In this document: positions 40,276-51,745 of the stretch, piece after piece
How positions within the stretch are numbered: the stretch's first letter is position 1
How the letters are laid out: the number at the start of each line of letters is the position of its first letter
From: Symbiodinium natans
Lineage: Eukaryota; Sar; Dinophyceae; Suessiales; Symbiodiniaceae
Direction of reading: 5' to 3'
NCBI GenBank assembly: GCA_905221605.1
Contig: CAJNDS010000491.1
Coordinates: forward strand, 436,001 to 500,000
Length of the DNA: 64,000 nt
The notes under the pieces: generated by a model
Databases searched by the model: none
What the model saw: the letters and a program-made list of their open reading frames with translations, nothing else
What the model was told of the DNA's origin: nothing
Made by a program: the position numbers and the translations under genes

Positions 40276-41329
40276 GTGAATCCTTTGGACACACTGTTTC
40301 ACACACCATGCCGGGCGCATCGCTAGCTGTTTTGAGACTCTTTTGATATGTGCTCGGGAGACGAAGGGCGCCGTGCCTGTACAGCGACTGTATTGAGACG
40401 TGGAAGCCTCGTTTGGTCCGACCGAGTGCGAGCGATTAAACCTGCCGCCGAGTCTATATGGCTGTTTCCGAATTAGGGGTCCCTTATTGGGGTCCTTATC
40501 TTGAGGGAATACTACGATTTGGTGGTGTATATTCGTGGTCCCTTATTGTTCGTAAACCCCCATATGCGGCTGGAAAGGCCCCATTTCCAGCAGCTTCAGC
40601 TCTGTATGCTGGTGTGTGTGTGAGCCCTCAACGCAAGAATCTAAAAACCAAACACGAAAAGCCTCCATCTGGCGAAGATGGGCTGTCCAACATGGTTTTG
40701 TTCCTTGTTGCTTTCTTCACAAAATATCTCGGACGGTCCTGGCTAGTCACTATAAGCTGAGGGGGGGGGGGGTGCGGGATTTGAGATGACGGGGGGTGTG
40801 ACGGGATGACGGGGATGTGATGCGGCAAATGCCTTGCAGGGCCGTTGAGGGGGTGTGGGTCTGATGCGGTCAATTGAGTCAATGGTCTTCTTGTTGAAGA
40901 AGGATGGGGGCGTGCGATCGGGTCCATGAGGGGAGCGTGATGCGGCAAAAGTTTTGTTGAAGAAGCACGGGGCGTCATGGATGCGCGATGGCTTTAAACA
41001 GCCAAGGCGGCGTGAGAGGGGCCGTGAAGTGACAGGGGCCTCATGCAGCACAGGAAGATACAGGGCTACATTGGAGATTCCGGCGCGCCGATGAGTCGGA
41101 AGTGGGGGGCGAGGGAGAGATCGGACACAGGGCGGGGCCACATTTTGCCGGCTGTTGCCATTCGTCAGTTTGCTCTTTCGTGTAGCATGGAAGGCTTGTT
41201 AAATGTCGCACGTGCTTGGAGGCAGTGGTCAATGGAAGCTGCCTGGAAGGCCAAGCGGGACGATCGAAGAGGAGCATGAAGGGAAGCCTCTTTGACTCTT
41301 GCCTGCGCTTGAGAAGGATGTCGTTTGTC
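40276..41329. other. 3' flank of copy 3 and gene-poor spacer
   Basis: The flank matches the copy-2 flank up to the GCCGCCGAGT word. Then comes an inserted repeat (40464-40556, separate entry), after which the shared TGTGTGAGCCCTCAA block resumes at about 40615. A G-run is at 40762-40772. Repeated GATGCGG and GATGACGGGG words lie at 40775-41000. No gene. Confidence 0.5.
40464..40556. mobile_element. Small dispersed repeat (TTTCCGAA...TAGGGG...CCCTTATT family), copy 1
   Basis: The block starts TTTCCGAATTAGGGGTCCC and contains AGGGAATACTACGATTTGG. The same ordered words occur at 59543-59612 (TTTCCGAAAATAGGGGACCC, AGGGAATCCTACTATTTGG). It is absent at the homologous place downstream of copy 2, so it is an insertion after the gene duplication. 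MITE-like; no target duplication was identified. Confidence 0.6.
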
Positions 41330-43222
41330 AAACCCTAAACCCTAAACTGGACAGGAATTCGACGGACCAAGGGTGCCAGGCACACGGCCACTCATTGAGC
41401 GTGCGCTGGACTGCACAGGACATGGTGTGGACATAGCCGTGTCTTCTTCTTCGCGGCGTTGGTCTCCCGACCTTCCGTTGCCCAAAGCCCAAGCCGAGCC
41501 CCAACTTCCTTCCTCACAATCTCAAAGATCCGCAACATTGACACGTGGCCTGGAATTCCGAGATCCAGTAGGAGGGTAGCCAGCATTGACATCTTTCGCG
41601 AGCTTGGTGACCTTTAAGGGGCCCTTGTCGGCCCAGCCTGAGGATGGTTTTCCAGATGCCTGGAGTTCTGGTTTGCAACGGCGACTTTTCTAAGGCGCGC
41701 ATGGACTCGGGTTAGACTGAGGCTGTGACTTGATTTGAGCCGGCGAGACCTGCGAACAGTCGTTGTTGCACTGCTGTTTGTGGTTGTGCTGTATGTGCTT
41801 GATTAAGAAATATCAGTTTTGGCTTCCGGCATGTGAATGCCATTCGCAACCGCATGTCTCCGGCGAAGTAGGCAGCGACAATCAGTGCCTTGTAAACGCC
41901 CTCGAACCTGGTTTCAACAGAGTTCAGCCACCAGTGACAGCTGCAGGATGCGGATGTTGCAACGCGGGCATACCTAATTCATCAATGGCCGGGGCAGCCC
42001 GGGCCACGTTTGAGAGTCATGCTGGGCCTGGGGCATGCCTTGCAAGATCTTGCAAAGGTATCCAAGCCTTTGCAAGAGCCCCCCTCCCCCCGGCCACCAC
42101 CAAAGGAAAGGTCGCTCTAAGTATTATGAGTGTAGATTAGACATAAAAGTGGGTGCAGTGTTGGTAGTGGTGCGCTTGGATGGATCCCCACCCGCCGGCA
42201 GCACGATGCAACTAATTATGCACACATCCTGTCAGGCCTAGCAAGACAAACCATCCGATTGGCATTGTTTTCTTTGCTGCAGGCTTGCAGCTGTGTCATT
42301 GGGATCAAGCCCAAGCATGAGTGCATGAGAAAAGATGGCCGGAGCAAAAGGCTTCTGACTTGTTGAGGAGGACGCTGTTAGTGAATGCAAAGCCTGGCGA
42401 CTGGCAACAATAACAGCCTCATCTGCAAAACCGAAGCGTCTTTGCAGGTCCTCCTTTGGGAGCAGCGGCAGAAGATGCCAAAGCCTAAGACGCGCTACAA
42501 GGAAACTGTTTCTCAGAGTGCAGCTGGTTCAGTTGCCCAGTAAACAAGGTGTCCTAGTAGGGTTTAGGGTTCAGGGTTTAGGGTTTAGGGTTTGCCACTA
42601 CCCTGCCCCCACCCACACCCCCCCCCCCCACCCACATGAAGCAGCAGCAGGAGCGATCAGAAAGGAGCTCACCCCTCTACCTGCTCCCCTCGGACATCGG
42701 GCTGCTCTTCGACCCAGGGCTCCACCGCCAGGTCCCGGCAAACTCTCAACCCTCAGTTGCATGTAAACTACGCGAGTGGGTTGACACCCCGAACCTGAAG
42801 CTTTGCAAGCTTGAACTCACCTAAGTACTGTAGGAGTGGCAGCTTGAGGTTTTGGTGGTCTGAGGTTGCGACTGATGTGGGTTAGGGTTAGGGTTCTGAG
42901 CAAGGGCAAGTAGAAAGACAAAAGCGTTTATTCTCTAGAAGTCCAGGTCGAAACCTTTGCAGCGGACGAAGCGGCGTTTTTCACCGCTTTCGCCAAGGCT
43001 TATCAAAAGCTGGTCGACTAGCCGCGTGCACCATTTCAATCTGAGCCTTGGTGCAGTAGATCGCCGACGTCCTTCAATGAAGTCGTCGAATGCCCGGTGT
43101 CCAACGAGAGGTGTGATGCCGCCAGGGACATCACAACAAGCGCAGTCATTGACTCGCCGCCTCGAAAAAGTGCCTGCGCCATCCTGCATCATCATGGGCT
43201 GAAACCCCCCTAAGCCCCCTTA
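41330..43222. other. Gene-poor region with short telomere-like arrays
   Basis: CCCTAAA units are at 41330-41347, TTTAGGG units at 42558-42593 and three GGTTAG units at 42879-42896. A C-run is at 42619-42630. A minus-strand frame at 42935-43195 is open for 86 codons but has no recognisable motif; it could be a terminal exon. Confidence 0.4.
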
Positions 43223-43318
43223 GCCCCCTAAACCCTAAACCCTAAACCCTAAACCCTAAACCCTAAACCCTAAACCCTAAACCCTAAACCCTAAACCCTA
43301 AACCCTAAACCCTAAACC
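43223..43318. repeat. Interstitial CCCTAAA array (about 13 units)
   Basis: A perfect or near-perfect CCCTAAA tandem array, preceded by degenerate CCCCCTTAG units. Confidence 0.95.
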
Positions 43319-43381
43319 AACGCTTCCGACTTCCGAGCTCCCACGACGGCCTAGTGCTTGCGACCCTGAAGCCCATGTAGA

Positions 43382-44340
43382 AGTCAGGGTAGGGCATGCC
43401 CGTTTTGGGTTATTACATCACCGTGAACATATATAGCCATATAAATCACAACTAGTAGCCCATTATCCTTAAAATACTCTATCTCATCCTATTTATCAGG
43501 TGATGTAACATCCCGAAACGGGCAAGGTTAGGTTTATTCATTTTATGGGGAATAGTATGGGGCGTTGGTTGTTTGTTCCAAAATGCCGGGGCTGATAGGG
43601 CTTGTGGGCGAATGCAGTTGGAATGTCTTTGTCGCATGATGTTTTCAAAAGTGTTGGACATGTTGACATTCACCTCTTTCCAAGGGGGTTGCCACGTTTA
43701 TGAAGTTGGGGCATTATCTTCTAATCCCAACGCACGGAGAACTTCTGATGTTTTTGTGCATTTCCTGCCCTGCAGCGATGGCCATGCGACGCCGCAAAGG
43801 AAGTTTGCCATTGTTTTGCGCGATTTGTGCAGCAGCTTGTTTCTGCTTGGCGCCGACAGACTTCATCCTGTTGCCACAGGCTGGGGAGTTTCAGAAGCTT
43901 TGTGTGTGTGTGTGTGTGCTTGCTTGTAGCCGCCTTTTCCGCAAAAGGCATCCGCAGTCACTGGCACATCCAATCACGATGGAGGAAACCAGTTCATTGG
44001 ACGCAGTGCTGCCGCTTTGATTGAATCATGATTGTTAGAGCTGCTTGTTCAAGATTCTTGTCAACACAGTGGCGAGCAAGGCAATGCCAGTGAGTTGCGG
44101 GAGGCGGCTCTGCGTGCCACCGACCCTACTGAAAGCGTTGCCGCAGCTTCGAGCTGTGATACAATGGGCAATGCATGCTCAGCCCAACAAGACAGTTGAC
44201 ATTCGCGACATACGAGACTTTTCCCTGGCTCTTGCAGGCTTTGTGGTGTCGCGTGCCTCCTCGGACTTTCGCATGATTTATACGGCTATATATGTTCACG
44301 GTGATGTAATAACCCAAAACGGGCATGCCCTACCCTGACT
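43382..44340. mobile_element. 959-bp element with 68-bp terminal inverted repeats
   Basis: Bases 43382-43449 and the reverse complement of 44273-44340 agree at 67 of 68 positions as read by eye. They begin AGTCAGGGTAGGGCATGCCC and contain GTTATTACATCACCGTGAAC. An extra, diverged inverted copy of the terminal motif (GGTGATGTAACATCCCGAA then ACGGGC) lies at about 43499-43522. The left end alone can therefore form a ~125-bp foldback. No transposase is visible inside, so this is a non-autonomous DNA-transposon-like or foldback element. A GT microsatellite lies at 43899-43919. No clear target duplication was seen. Confidence 0.75.
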
Positions 44341-45130
44341 GTAAATGCTTGGTCTCTGCTAATTAAGTCTCACCAGCTTGCTTGGCAACACTCATGCACC
44401 CCCGTGAGCTTGAAAGCTGAAAGCCCCCTAAACGCGAACCCTCACCTCAAACCCACCCAAAAAAAAGCAGAAGACCCGAAACCCTAGACCATAAACCCTC
44501 AGCCCAGGCCTTCTGCACGAGGCCAGACTTGGCAGGCACGGCTCCTCTCATTCCTTCTGTGGCTTCGGTGTTTCAGGGACCTTTGGTTTCTGGGTGACAA
44601 CTCGCAGTTTCCTGTGCGCTTTGCCTGATGATGCAGAAGCAGTAGCAGCGGCATAGGAGTCGTGGTAACAGCGAAAACGGTAGAACCCTTTGGAAGGCCA
44701 GAAATTGTTTTAAGTACCAGCAAATCAGGGATTGCTGGCTGACAAGGACTGACGCTTTGAGGGTTGAGTGGGGGCATCTTCTGTTCTTGTGCTCTCAGTA
44801 CTGCGTACAGCACCTTGGCTTCCCGCACCGTGCCATCCCTGAAGCCACGCCAAGGCATCCAACCTAAACGTCCCACTCGGGGCTGCTTTCCGCCTGTGTC
44901 GGCCTCAGAGAGCCACGCGACTTACCAGTGCTTGGCGGCAGTAGGGGAATTATGCGGTTTGAGTTCATGGGCTCGTAGCTGGAGGTCCAATCTTGGCATC
45001 TTTTTTTTTTTCGAAGGGGATCCTCATCAGAGCAACTGAAGGTTGCTGAAGGAACCTGCTTGCATGAACAGTGACCATAAGGTCTCCAACCGGACTGGCC
45101 ACATCAAGAGAACCCTATGCTTGAGGAGTG
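44341..45130. other. Gene-poor spacer
   Basis: Degenerate CCCTAGA and AACCC words lie at about 44420-44505. A T-run is at 45001-45012. No supported gene. Confidence 0.35.
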
Positions 45131-45234
45131 ACCTAAACCCTAAACCCTAAACCCTAAACCCTAAACCCTAAACCCTAAACCCTAAACCCTAAACCCTAAA
45201 CCCTAAACCCTAAACCCTAAACCCTAAACCCTAA
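45131..45234. repeat. Interstitial CCCTAAA array (about 15 units)
   Basis: An almost perfect tandem array of the 7-bp unit. Confidence 0.95.
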
Positions 45235-45649
45235 AGTTTCCTGCTTCTGAGTTGAGGCCACGGGGAGCCGGGCTTGGCCATGATGAAGACTCGTCGCCTG
45301 TTACCCGGTCCTGGACCCTTCCTTCTCGGGTTTGGAATTCTTTTGGGGGTAGTAAATCGCAGTAGCTGCAAGATTCTCCAGAGACCCACATGTCAAGGCC
45401 CTTGACAACAGGCCACTTGGCAATGTGGTTGTGAATTCCGCGATCAGGCCAGGCACTTGCACCAGTGCGACGGGACTCCTGATGCAGGCGCTTTGGGAGG
45501 GCAAGGATCTGTTCTTGAGAGTTGGTGATACTTGATTCCATGTTCTGGCCAAAGTGGCATCCAGGAAGGTTGGCACCTCAAGGGTAGACCTTGGATGGCA
45601 GGAGGAGGAGGGCCCGCTGCTCGTCACTGAGGCCCGCTAGTTGTGTTGT

Positions 45650-45725
45650 ACTTGGAGGTTCATGGTACTTATTAACCAATTTATAACTGTACTTAGGTTA
45701 TTAAGTACCATGAACCTTCAAGTAG
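45650..45725. mobile_element. 76-bp foldback (MITE-like) element
   Basis: The left end ACTTGGAGGTTCATGGTACT and the right end are inverted repeats of about 28 bp with two mismatches, around a short loop containing AACTGTACTTAG. A diverged relative lies at 57095-57197, sharing AACTGTACTTAG and a CATGAACCTTCAAG right end. Confidence 0.7.
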
Positions 45726-48700
45726 TTTCTCAGATGTAGACTCTCCGGCCCGATGTATCTGAGATAGGCAACGTGTGATGGTTGGCCGTTTCGGGATGTT
45801 GGGGATCCCTTCGCCTTCGTCGAGTGGCAGTAGTTCGGAATTCTGAGGATCTACATCGCGGAAGCTGTGTGTCACGCGGTGTGGGATGCTGTGAAGTGGT
45901 TGAGACAGTCAGCATATTCAGGGTTTACGTCAAGGCGTCACCGACCCTTGCGCGTGGTTCTACAATGTCTGACACCTGATCCGACGGCACCTGCCTTCTT
46001 CTGCACTCTACTTGCCGTTTATTGCTCACAGTTTGCAAGAGTCTCCTGCCCAAGGAGTGCCTCAGTCACATCAGAATCATGGTCAATTGTCCATCGTCGT
46101 GTTGCATCATGAAGTTTCATGCCCTTGAGCACGGCTTTCATGTGCAGAGCACAGGCTACGGGATGTGACATGAGTGGGTTCGGGAAATTATGAGCTGAGG
46201 CTGGGCGTCGTGTCTTATTTTGATTAGAGCAGATCTTGGACGGTATGGCCTTTTTTTGTACCCCACAAAAAAAGTGTCAAGACCCCTCACAAACTCCAAA
46301 AACAAAAGCCACATACACGAGCAGTAGATGGCATTCTGCCTTTGTCCGGAGAACTGGATCTCACACTGTTGGGGAATGGACAGGGCCATGGCTGTGCTTC
46401 TGTCACTACCTCCGCGGTTGGCCGGCTCATCCAAACTCCTTGCTGCAGCTTTGCCACCCGACGTCGACAGTCCCAAGAGCACCTGCCGCGTCATCGCTTT
46501 GTATTTGCGTCCAGGGTTTAGATTCCAGAGCTTGCCGACGTGTGATGTCCAGTCTGTACCGGTGTGCCAAGAGATGTTCTCCAGCCCAATTAAGCTTCGA
46601 GCAGCTTCCCTTGAGGCCAGGACTAACATTCACAGGTCTACAGAGACATGGCCATGCGCAGAGAGGGCCTCGAACGCCGTTTGCCAGAGATGTTGCGGAT
46701 CTGCGAGGGTTTTCGGAATCGTGATATCGCCCGCGGACGTGGGAACAGCCCTCTTATGACCGCATTTGACGCCTTGTGCTGCCCAGGGCGTGACATGGAC
46801 GGGCCAGAACCTGCGGAGCCGAAGCTGGAAGGGGCGGACTCGGATCTCTCACCGCCGCTTGGGCCTGGGCTTTATAGGCTTGAGTTTTAGTTCGGAGGGC
46901 AGGTTTTGGGAGAAAGGGTTATATACATTCGCGAACCAGAGTTTCTTACGAACCTGGGTTCGGGGGTTTACGAGCTTGGGATGACTTCGCAAGCCCGTGA
47001 CCAGGTCACCATGAAGCAATTCGTCCGGTGCTTTCCTTCTTTACTCAACTGATGACACCGGCTCATCGCAGCGTGCTTTCACCATGCTGCGTTGATTTCC
47101 TGGATGATGTAGAGGCCCCGGCCCCAACAACGGGATGGCCAACACAAACCTTGACCCCTTGCCTGCCTCGTGCAAGAGCGTGGAAACCTGGAACCTTTCA
47201 TCACCGTGCCAAAACCGGTGGCGCAGTCCAAGCTAGGCGGGTAGCAGAGTTGGGTCGCGCGAGTCTTCACGGGGCAGACGGCATGATGCATGGCACTGTC
47301 AATCAATCGCCAAATCAAAGGTCTGGGCGCGGCGCTGCGGGACGACCCATGTGTGCGGGTTGCAGCCGGCCGCTGCGCGCCTGCGCCGGGGTTGCGGTTC
47401 CCTTACGAGCGGATCCCTCCAGCATTCCGGTAGAGTCCCCGCAACCCCTCAAGCAGTACATCCGCATTGTCTCCGCCACTTCTGCCACTTCCTGATAGAC
47501 ACCCGGGGGTTGTTCTAGATCTGTGGGTCTGTCTAGTTCAGGACCCTGGGAGCGGGGGGCAACTAAGTCTTGGAAGTGGCACTTGCTACTCGCAGGTCTT
47601 CTGAGTAGTTTGCCACTGTTTTCTGTTGTGAATAAAAGGCGTCTCTCAATGCCTACATCCGATTGTGAGGCATTTGCGCGAGTCTACCACCAGAGCCGCT
47701 GGCGCTGCCCCGGGGGCTGGAGAGCGTGCCTTTCCTGGGGGGCTTGGGCTTGGGAAACGGATCTTTAGAGCTCAGTTAGGCACCCAAAAGATCCCGAAAG
47801 GGCCTGCCGCGTAAGGGAGTTAAGAATCTGGGGTTACAGGCCTATCGCGTAGGCTTCAGAGATTGCTACTTGCAACTGAGTTTGGGAGTCGTTTTTGGCC
47901 CTTCGATCTTGGGCTTCCGGGAAGTATTGGGGTCTTCGAGTTGGTGGCATGCTTTGGCCACCTGTCATCTTGAGCCCCTTATAAGGGTCCCAAGCCCAGA
48001 ACGCAAGAGACTCTCGCATGTAGCCTTGCATCACTCCGAGCTTTGAGCTGGCTCCACCGAGGTGCTGCTCCTCCGCCACCCGAAAGAACGGCGGCAGAAG
48101 CACCAGAGTGCCTGGATTCTGGAGCGCTGTGTCAGCGGCGTGAGGTCTTGGGTTTGGGGGTTGTGGGGGGCTGTGTGGCGAAGACCCCCTGGGAGGCAAC
48201 ATGTGACGCGGAGGCTGCCGTCCGAGGTGACCATCGGGCTGGAACACTTGCACCTTTCCTGCGCTTACTCCGTCCACCGCGGCGTATCCCCGAATTGCAT
48301 TTGAGAGCTCAGGTACAGGGAGCCCGAAAGCTGCCTGCTTCTTTTCCCTGGGCCGGGCGCGCGGCCGTTGAAGGACTTCTTGGATGTGCGCATGGATGGG
48401 TCTCAAAACAAGGCCCCCAGTCTAGAAAGTTTCGGAGGAGGTTCTCGACGCGAGGGTGCGGCACCTGATCCTGGTGGATGCAACGTGGCGCTTTGCTCGC
48501 CCCCTGACTGCAAGATGCCAGAAGACGGCTTGACAACGAGCCTAGTACGACAACCCTGGAAGTCACACAGCACTTGCTCTGCCACCAGTACGTCATGAAG
48601 ATAACAGAGGCCGTTTAGGAATATCTGGAAGGCTTCCGATGTACCCCTCCCAGCTATCAGCTGAAGTCGTTCATGGCAGGCGAGATGGCCGCCGTGTCGG

Positions 48701-49080
48701 AATCTGCAGACCCGCTGTCACGGACACCGGGCTGACGGGCTGCCCATTGTTTCCGCAACAATGTACTTTTGAAGATCGCATTGAGCCGAAGATGCCTGAT
48801 TTCAGGGCTCAAGCGCAATATGAAGACTAGAGGTCATCTTGTCCCATGCAGTGCTCACGCAAGAGACTAAGGATACAGCGCGTGGAGCTGAACCCGCCAG
48901 CTGGCACCCGCCCCGTTTTTGTGGTGCCTTGCCCGGCTGGGTGAGAGGTGTTGGGTCCTCTTGGGGGCAGCTTCGGGGACATTGAACATTCAGAAGATCG
49001 AGAGGTGGCCTGAAGCACTGGTGCGCTTCGAGCACCTGGCTCCCAAACGTTAGGGTTTGGCGTTTTATCCCTCCCCCTAA
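45726..49080. other. Gene-poor region
   Basis: I see no gene that can be supported in 3.3 kb. Frames of up to 190 codons overlap on both strands (46156-46760, 47834-48468) with no conserved motif. Hidden exons are possible. Confidence 0.4.
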
Positions 49081-49081
49081 G

Positions 49082-49175
49082 ATAACCCCCCCCCCTACCC
49101 CCCAATATTAAATACTCCTTTTCTAGGGAAGAAGATATGGCGGGGTATCTAATATTGGGGTGTAGGGGGGGTTAT
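49082..49175. mobile_element. 94-bp foldback (MITE-like) element with C-rich ends
   Basis: The left arm contains TAACCCCCCCCCCTACCCCC and AATATTAAATA. The right arm contains GTATCTAATATTGGGG and TGTAGGGGGGGTTA. They are inverted complements of about 31 bp with a few mismatches, separated by about 30 bp. Confidence 0.7.
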
Positions 49176-49209
49176 AAATATTAAGGTTTGGGGTTTACAG
49201 GGTGCCAGT

Positions 49210-49308
49210 TGGGATGTTCACCCTTATACTAACAGTCCTTGCTAGGGATTCGAGTACCCCCTATTATCATACCCACTAAGGACTGCAAGTATAAGGGGGA
49301 ACATCCCA
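49210..49308. mobile_element. 99-bp foldback element, TGGGATGTTC family, copy 1
   Basis: Left arm TGGGATGTTCACCCTTATAC and right arm ending GGGGGAACATCCCA are inverted repeats of about 33 bp including CAGTCCTT. A second copy is at 63199-63287. A single arm (TAGTATAAGGGGGAAGATCC) is at 49586-49607. Confidence 0.75.
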
Positions 49309-49311
49309 TCC

Positions 49312-49556
49312 CTAAACCCTAAACCCTAAACCCTAAACCTTAAACCCTACACCCTACACCCTACACCCTACACCCTACACCCTACACCCTACACCCTACA
49401 CCCTACACCCTTACACCCTACACCCTACACGCTACACCCTACACCCTACACCCTACACCCTAAACCCTAAACCCTAAACCCTAAACCCTCAACCCTCAAC
49501 CCTCAACCCTCAACCCTAAACCCTAAACCCTAAACCCTAAACCCTAAACCCCCCCC
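49312..49556. repeat. Mixed CCCTAAA / CCCTACA / CCCTCAA interstitial telomere-like array
   Basis: CCCTAAA units switch to a homogeneous block of CCCTACA units (about 49340-49460), then CCCTAAA, then CCCTCAA (about 49486-49517), then CCCTAAA again. The array ends in a C-run and an A-run (to about 49580). The blockwise variants indicate local amplification of mutated units. Confidence 0.93.
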
Positions 49557-49721
49557 CCCCCCAAAAAAAAAAACAAAAAACCCTCTAGTATAAGGGGGAA
49601 GATCCCAAGGCGTCAGGTTTATGTCGTCAGAACGAGGTCCGGAAGCCGCTGTTACTTGGGGCCGCGCGCGAGCCGGAAGCTGCGGAGGGCCTCGACGCCA
49701 GTGAGGACCCCCGCAGCTTCG

Positions 49722-49813
49722 GATTTAGGGTTTAGGGTTTAGGGTTTAGGGTTTAGGTTTAGGGTTTAGGGTTTAGGGTTTAGGGTTTTAGGGTTTAGGG
49801 TTTAGGGTTTAGG
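49722..49813. repeat. Interstitial TTTAGGG array
   Basis: About twelve units, in the opposite orientation to the array ending at 49556. Only about 165 bp separates them. Confidence 0.93.
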
Positions 49814-51560
49814 GGCAGCCACTTTCCCGTCACACGCCTCGGCCTCAGCACGGGTTCGAAATTCGGTTTATAGGGGCTTGCCTTGGCATCAGCTCTGTGA
49901 TTCATCAGATGGCACGGCAGGGCCTGTCACGAGTCGGCCCCCAGGACGAGCGCTGGGGCTTCAGCACTGCGGAGGCTGCAGCGCTGGCACTCGACGAAAT
50001 CTCGGAGCTTTGGTGGCAGAATCAGCTCATCTTGACATTTACGTTTCAAATTTTACCACTATTAATTAAGGTGGACATCAGGCCTTGGCCAAAATGAGGC
50101 CAAAGTTCGGGAGTTGACCCAAGCCATGGAGTAGCAGTTCGATGTAGTTCACAGATTCCCTACCTTTCACTGAAGAATCTCTATCTACTCTATGCTCAAA
50201 GGCGGTTCTCAGGTTAATCCCTCAGTGAGCCTCTGGCCAACCTAGGAGCTGCGCGAGCCCGAAACCTCCAGAGAATGCTCGCGGCTGGCATGGCGGACCT
50301 TGCGAAGCAAGTGGTGTTGAGGGATGCCTTGAGTTTAATCTCAATATAGAGTTTGTGATTGCTCAGCTATGGTAAAGCAACATTAGAACACTAGGGCTCT
50401 TGATAGTTTGTTCATGTCTTCAAACTCCGCTAAGCTGCTGAAGTTCAACTCGTGGAGCAAGGGATGAGGTAGAGGCCGCAGTTCCAAGGACCGTGGCCGC
50501 AGCCCTTGGCGCCTATGCCCAAATCCAGCCGCTGCGAATTCAAGACGAGGGAGGGTCGTGAAGGGCTACATCTTTAGATGGTTTTAGGTTTGAGGGGGAC
50601 GTGAGGGCCTCATGAGAATGCTTCAGGGTTTAGGGTTTTACAGAGGAGTTCGATTCATCGGGAAGCTTTAGGTGCTTTAGACAACCCACCTGAACTTTCC
50701 AGGGGAGGAGTAGCATCAGGCGTGTAATCCAGCCGCACCATCATATCCGCTTTCTTAGGCTGGAGCATACCGCAAAGCCGCGGATGCGGACCGATAGACC
50801 TGGCTTCATTCCCAAGCTCTACGAGGCTGCGCAGGCGAATGGGTGCTTTATGTTCATGGCTTCTTGGGGCGGAGTTTGCTGCACATGTTTTGCGCTAATA
50901 AGGGCCACAGAAGTCGCAAAGCGCAGGTTTGTTGTTGCACTCTGGGCGGTTCTGTGGGGCTTCCTGAGAGGAAGCGGCTGTGGCTGACACTGATGCGTGA
51001 GGGGGCATAGACACTGGCTGTGCTCGCTATTCAATTGTCGGGCCAGTTCTATCCTAGTTCGTTGTCAAAAAAAGACGGGGTCTGTCTGAGTTCTCCAATT
51101 ACAAAGCCCCTCTGCACGAACAAATCGGCACCGCGTTGTTCACTTGCTGCCGTGCCCAGATCCATGGTGTCACTTTTTTGTTTCACTCAGAGCACAAGGG
51201 GTCGTTTCCATTGCTGGGGTTCGGAAGTTGCTTCTTGCACTCGCTGAGCGAAGGATGGGATGGCTTCAATTTTGTGTTGCCGAACTGCCCCACACATCCA
51301 GCACACATCTTTTCTCACAAAGGACTCAGGTCCTTGCCACAGAGAAGCGGCCCGAAGCTGGGCAAGTTTCAGCTTGCACAAGCGAACGGTTGCGTGCGGC
51401 GGGATGAAACGCGCTCGGCTCTTGCGTGACTCGCTTGTCGCCAGTCTGTCAGGCGCTGCGTATCTAGGGCATTTGGCTTGAGATTGCGCCAACAACGGCA
51501 TGTGAACGTGCCGCTGCGCATTGACTTGTTGCACAGCGGTTAATGTTCCAGCGGAGGCGG
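49814..51560. other. Gene-poor region upstream of the DHHC gene
   Basis: No supported gene. Several short frames (for example 50784-50987, 51136-51429) have no motif. Confidence 0.4.
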
Positions 51561-51576
51561 GCCATTTTGGCTCAAG
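51561..51576 (+). other. Relic of the dinoflagellate spliced leader
   Basis: GCCATTTTGGCTCAAG matches the last 16 nt of the conserved 22-nt dinoflagellate spliced leader exactly; the six bases before it do not match. Relic leaders of about this length are known in front of dinoflagellate genes that re-entered the genome from trans-spliced mRNA. The relic lies 170 nt before the ATG of the intronless DHHC gene and on the same strand. Confidence 0.8.
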
Positions 51577-51639
51577 ATGAAAAGACGTTTTTTCGTCTTG
51601 TTCATGCTCAATGTCAATCGTCTGAGGTCATCACCCTGA
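51577..51639 (+). other. Short upstream ORF directly after the spliced-leader relic
   Basis: An ATG begins at the very base after the relic and opens 20 codons (MKRRFFVLFMLN...) to a TGA at 51637-51639. If transcribed, it would be the first start codon met by ribosomes on the acyltransferase mRNA, so it could dampen translation. It may also be chance. Confidence 0.35.
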
Positions 51640-51745
51640 TCCACTTAATTTCTTCTGACACGTAGCAAGCCGCAAGGTTGTTTTAACGGTTGCTGTGCGC
51701 ATTTTGCACCAACTTCGCGCACCTTGGAGCCACGGCCTGATTCTG

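Noticed and set aside
42935-43195. 86-codon minus-strand frame as a gene
   Set aside because: It has no recognisable motif, and the region upstream on that strand is a telomere-like array. It is kept only as a possible exon.
43223-43318. True chromosome end
   Set aside because: The CCCTAAA arrays are short, occur in both orientations and are flanked by ordinary sequence on both sides, so they are interstitial.
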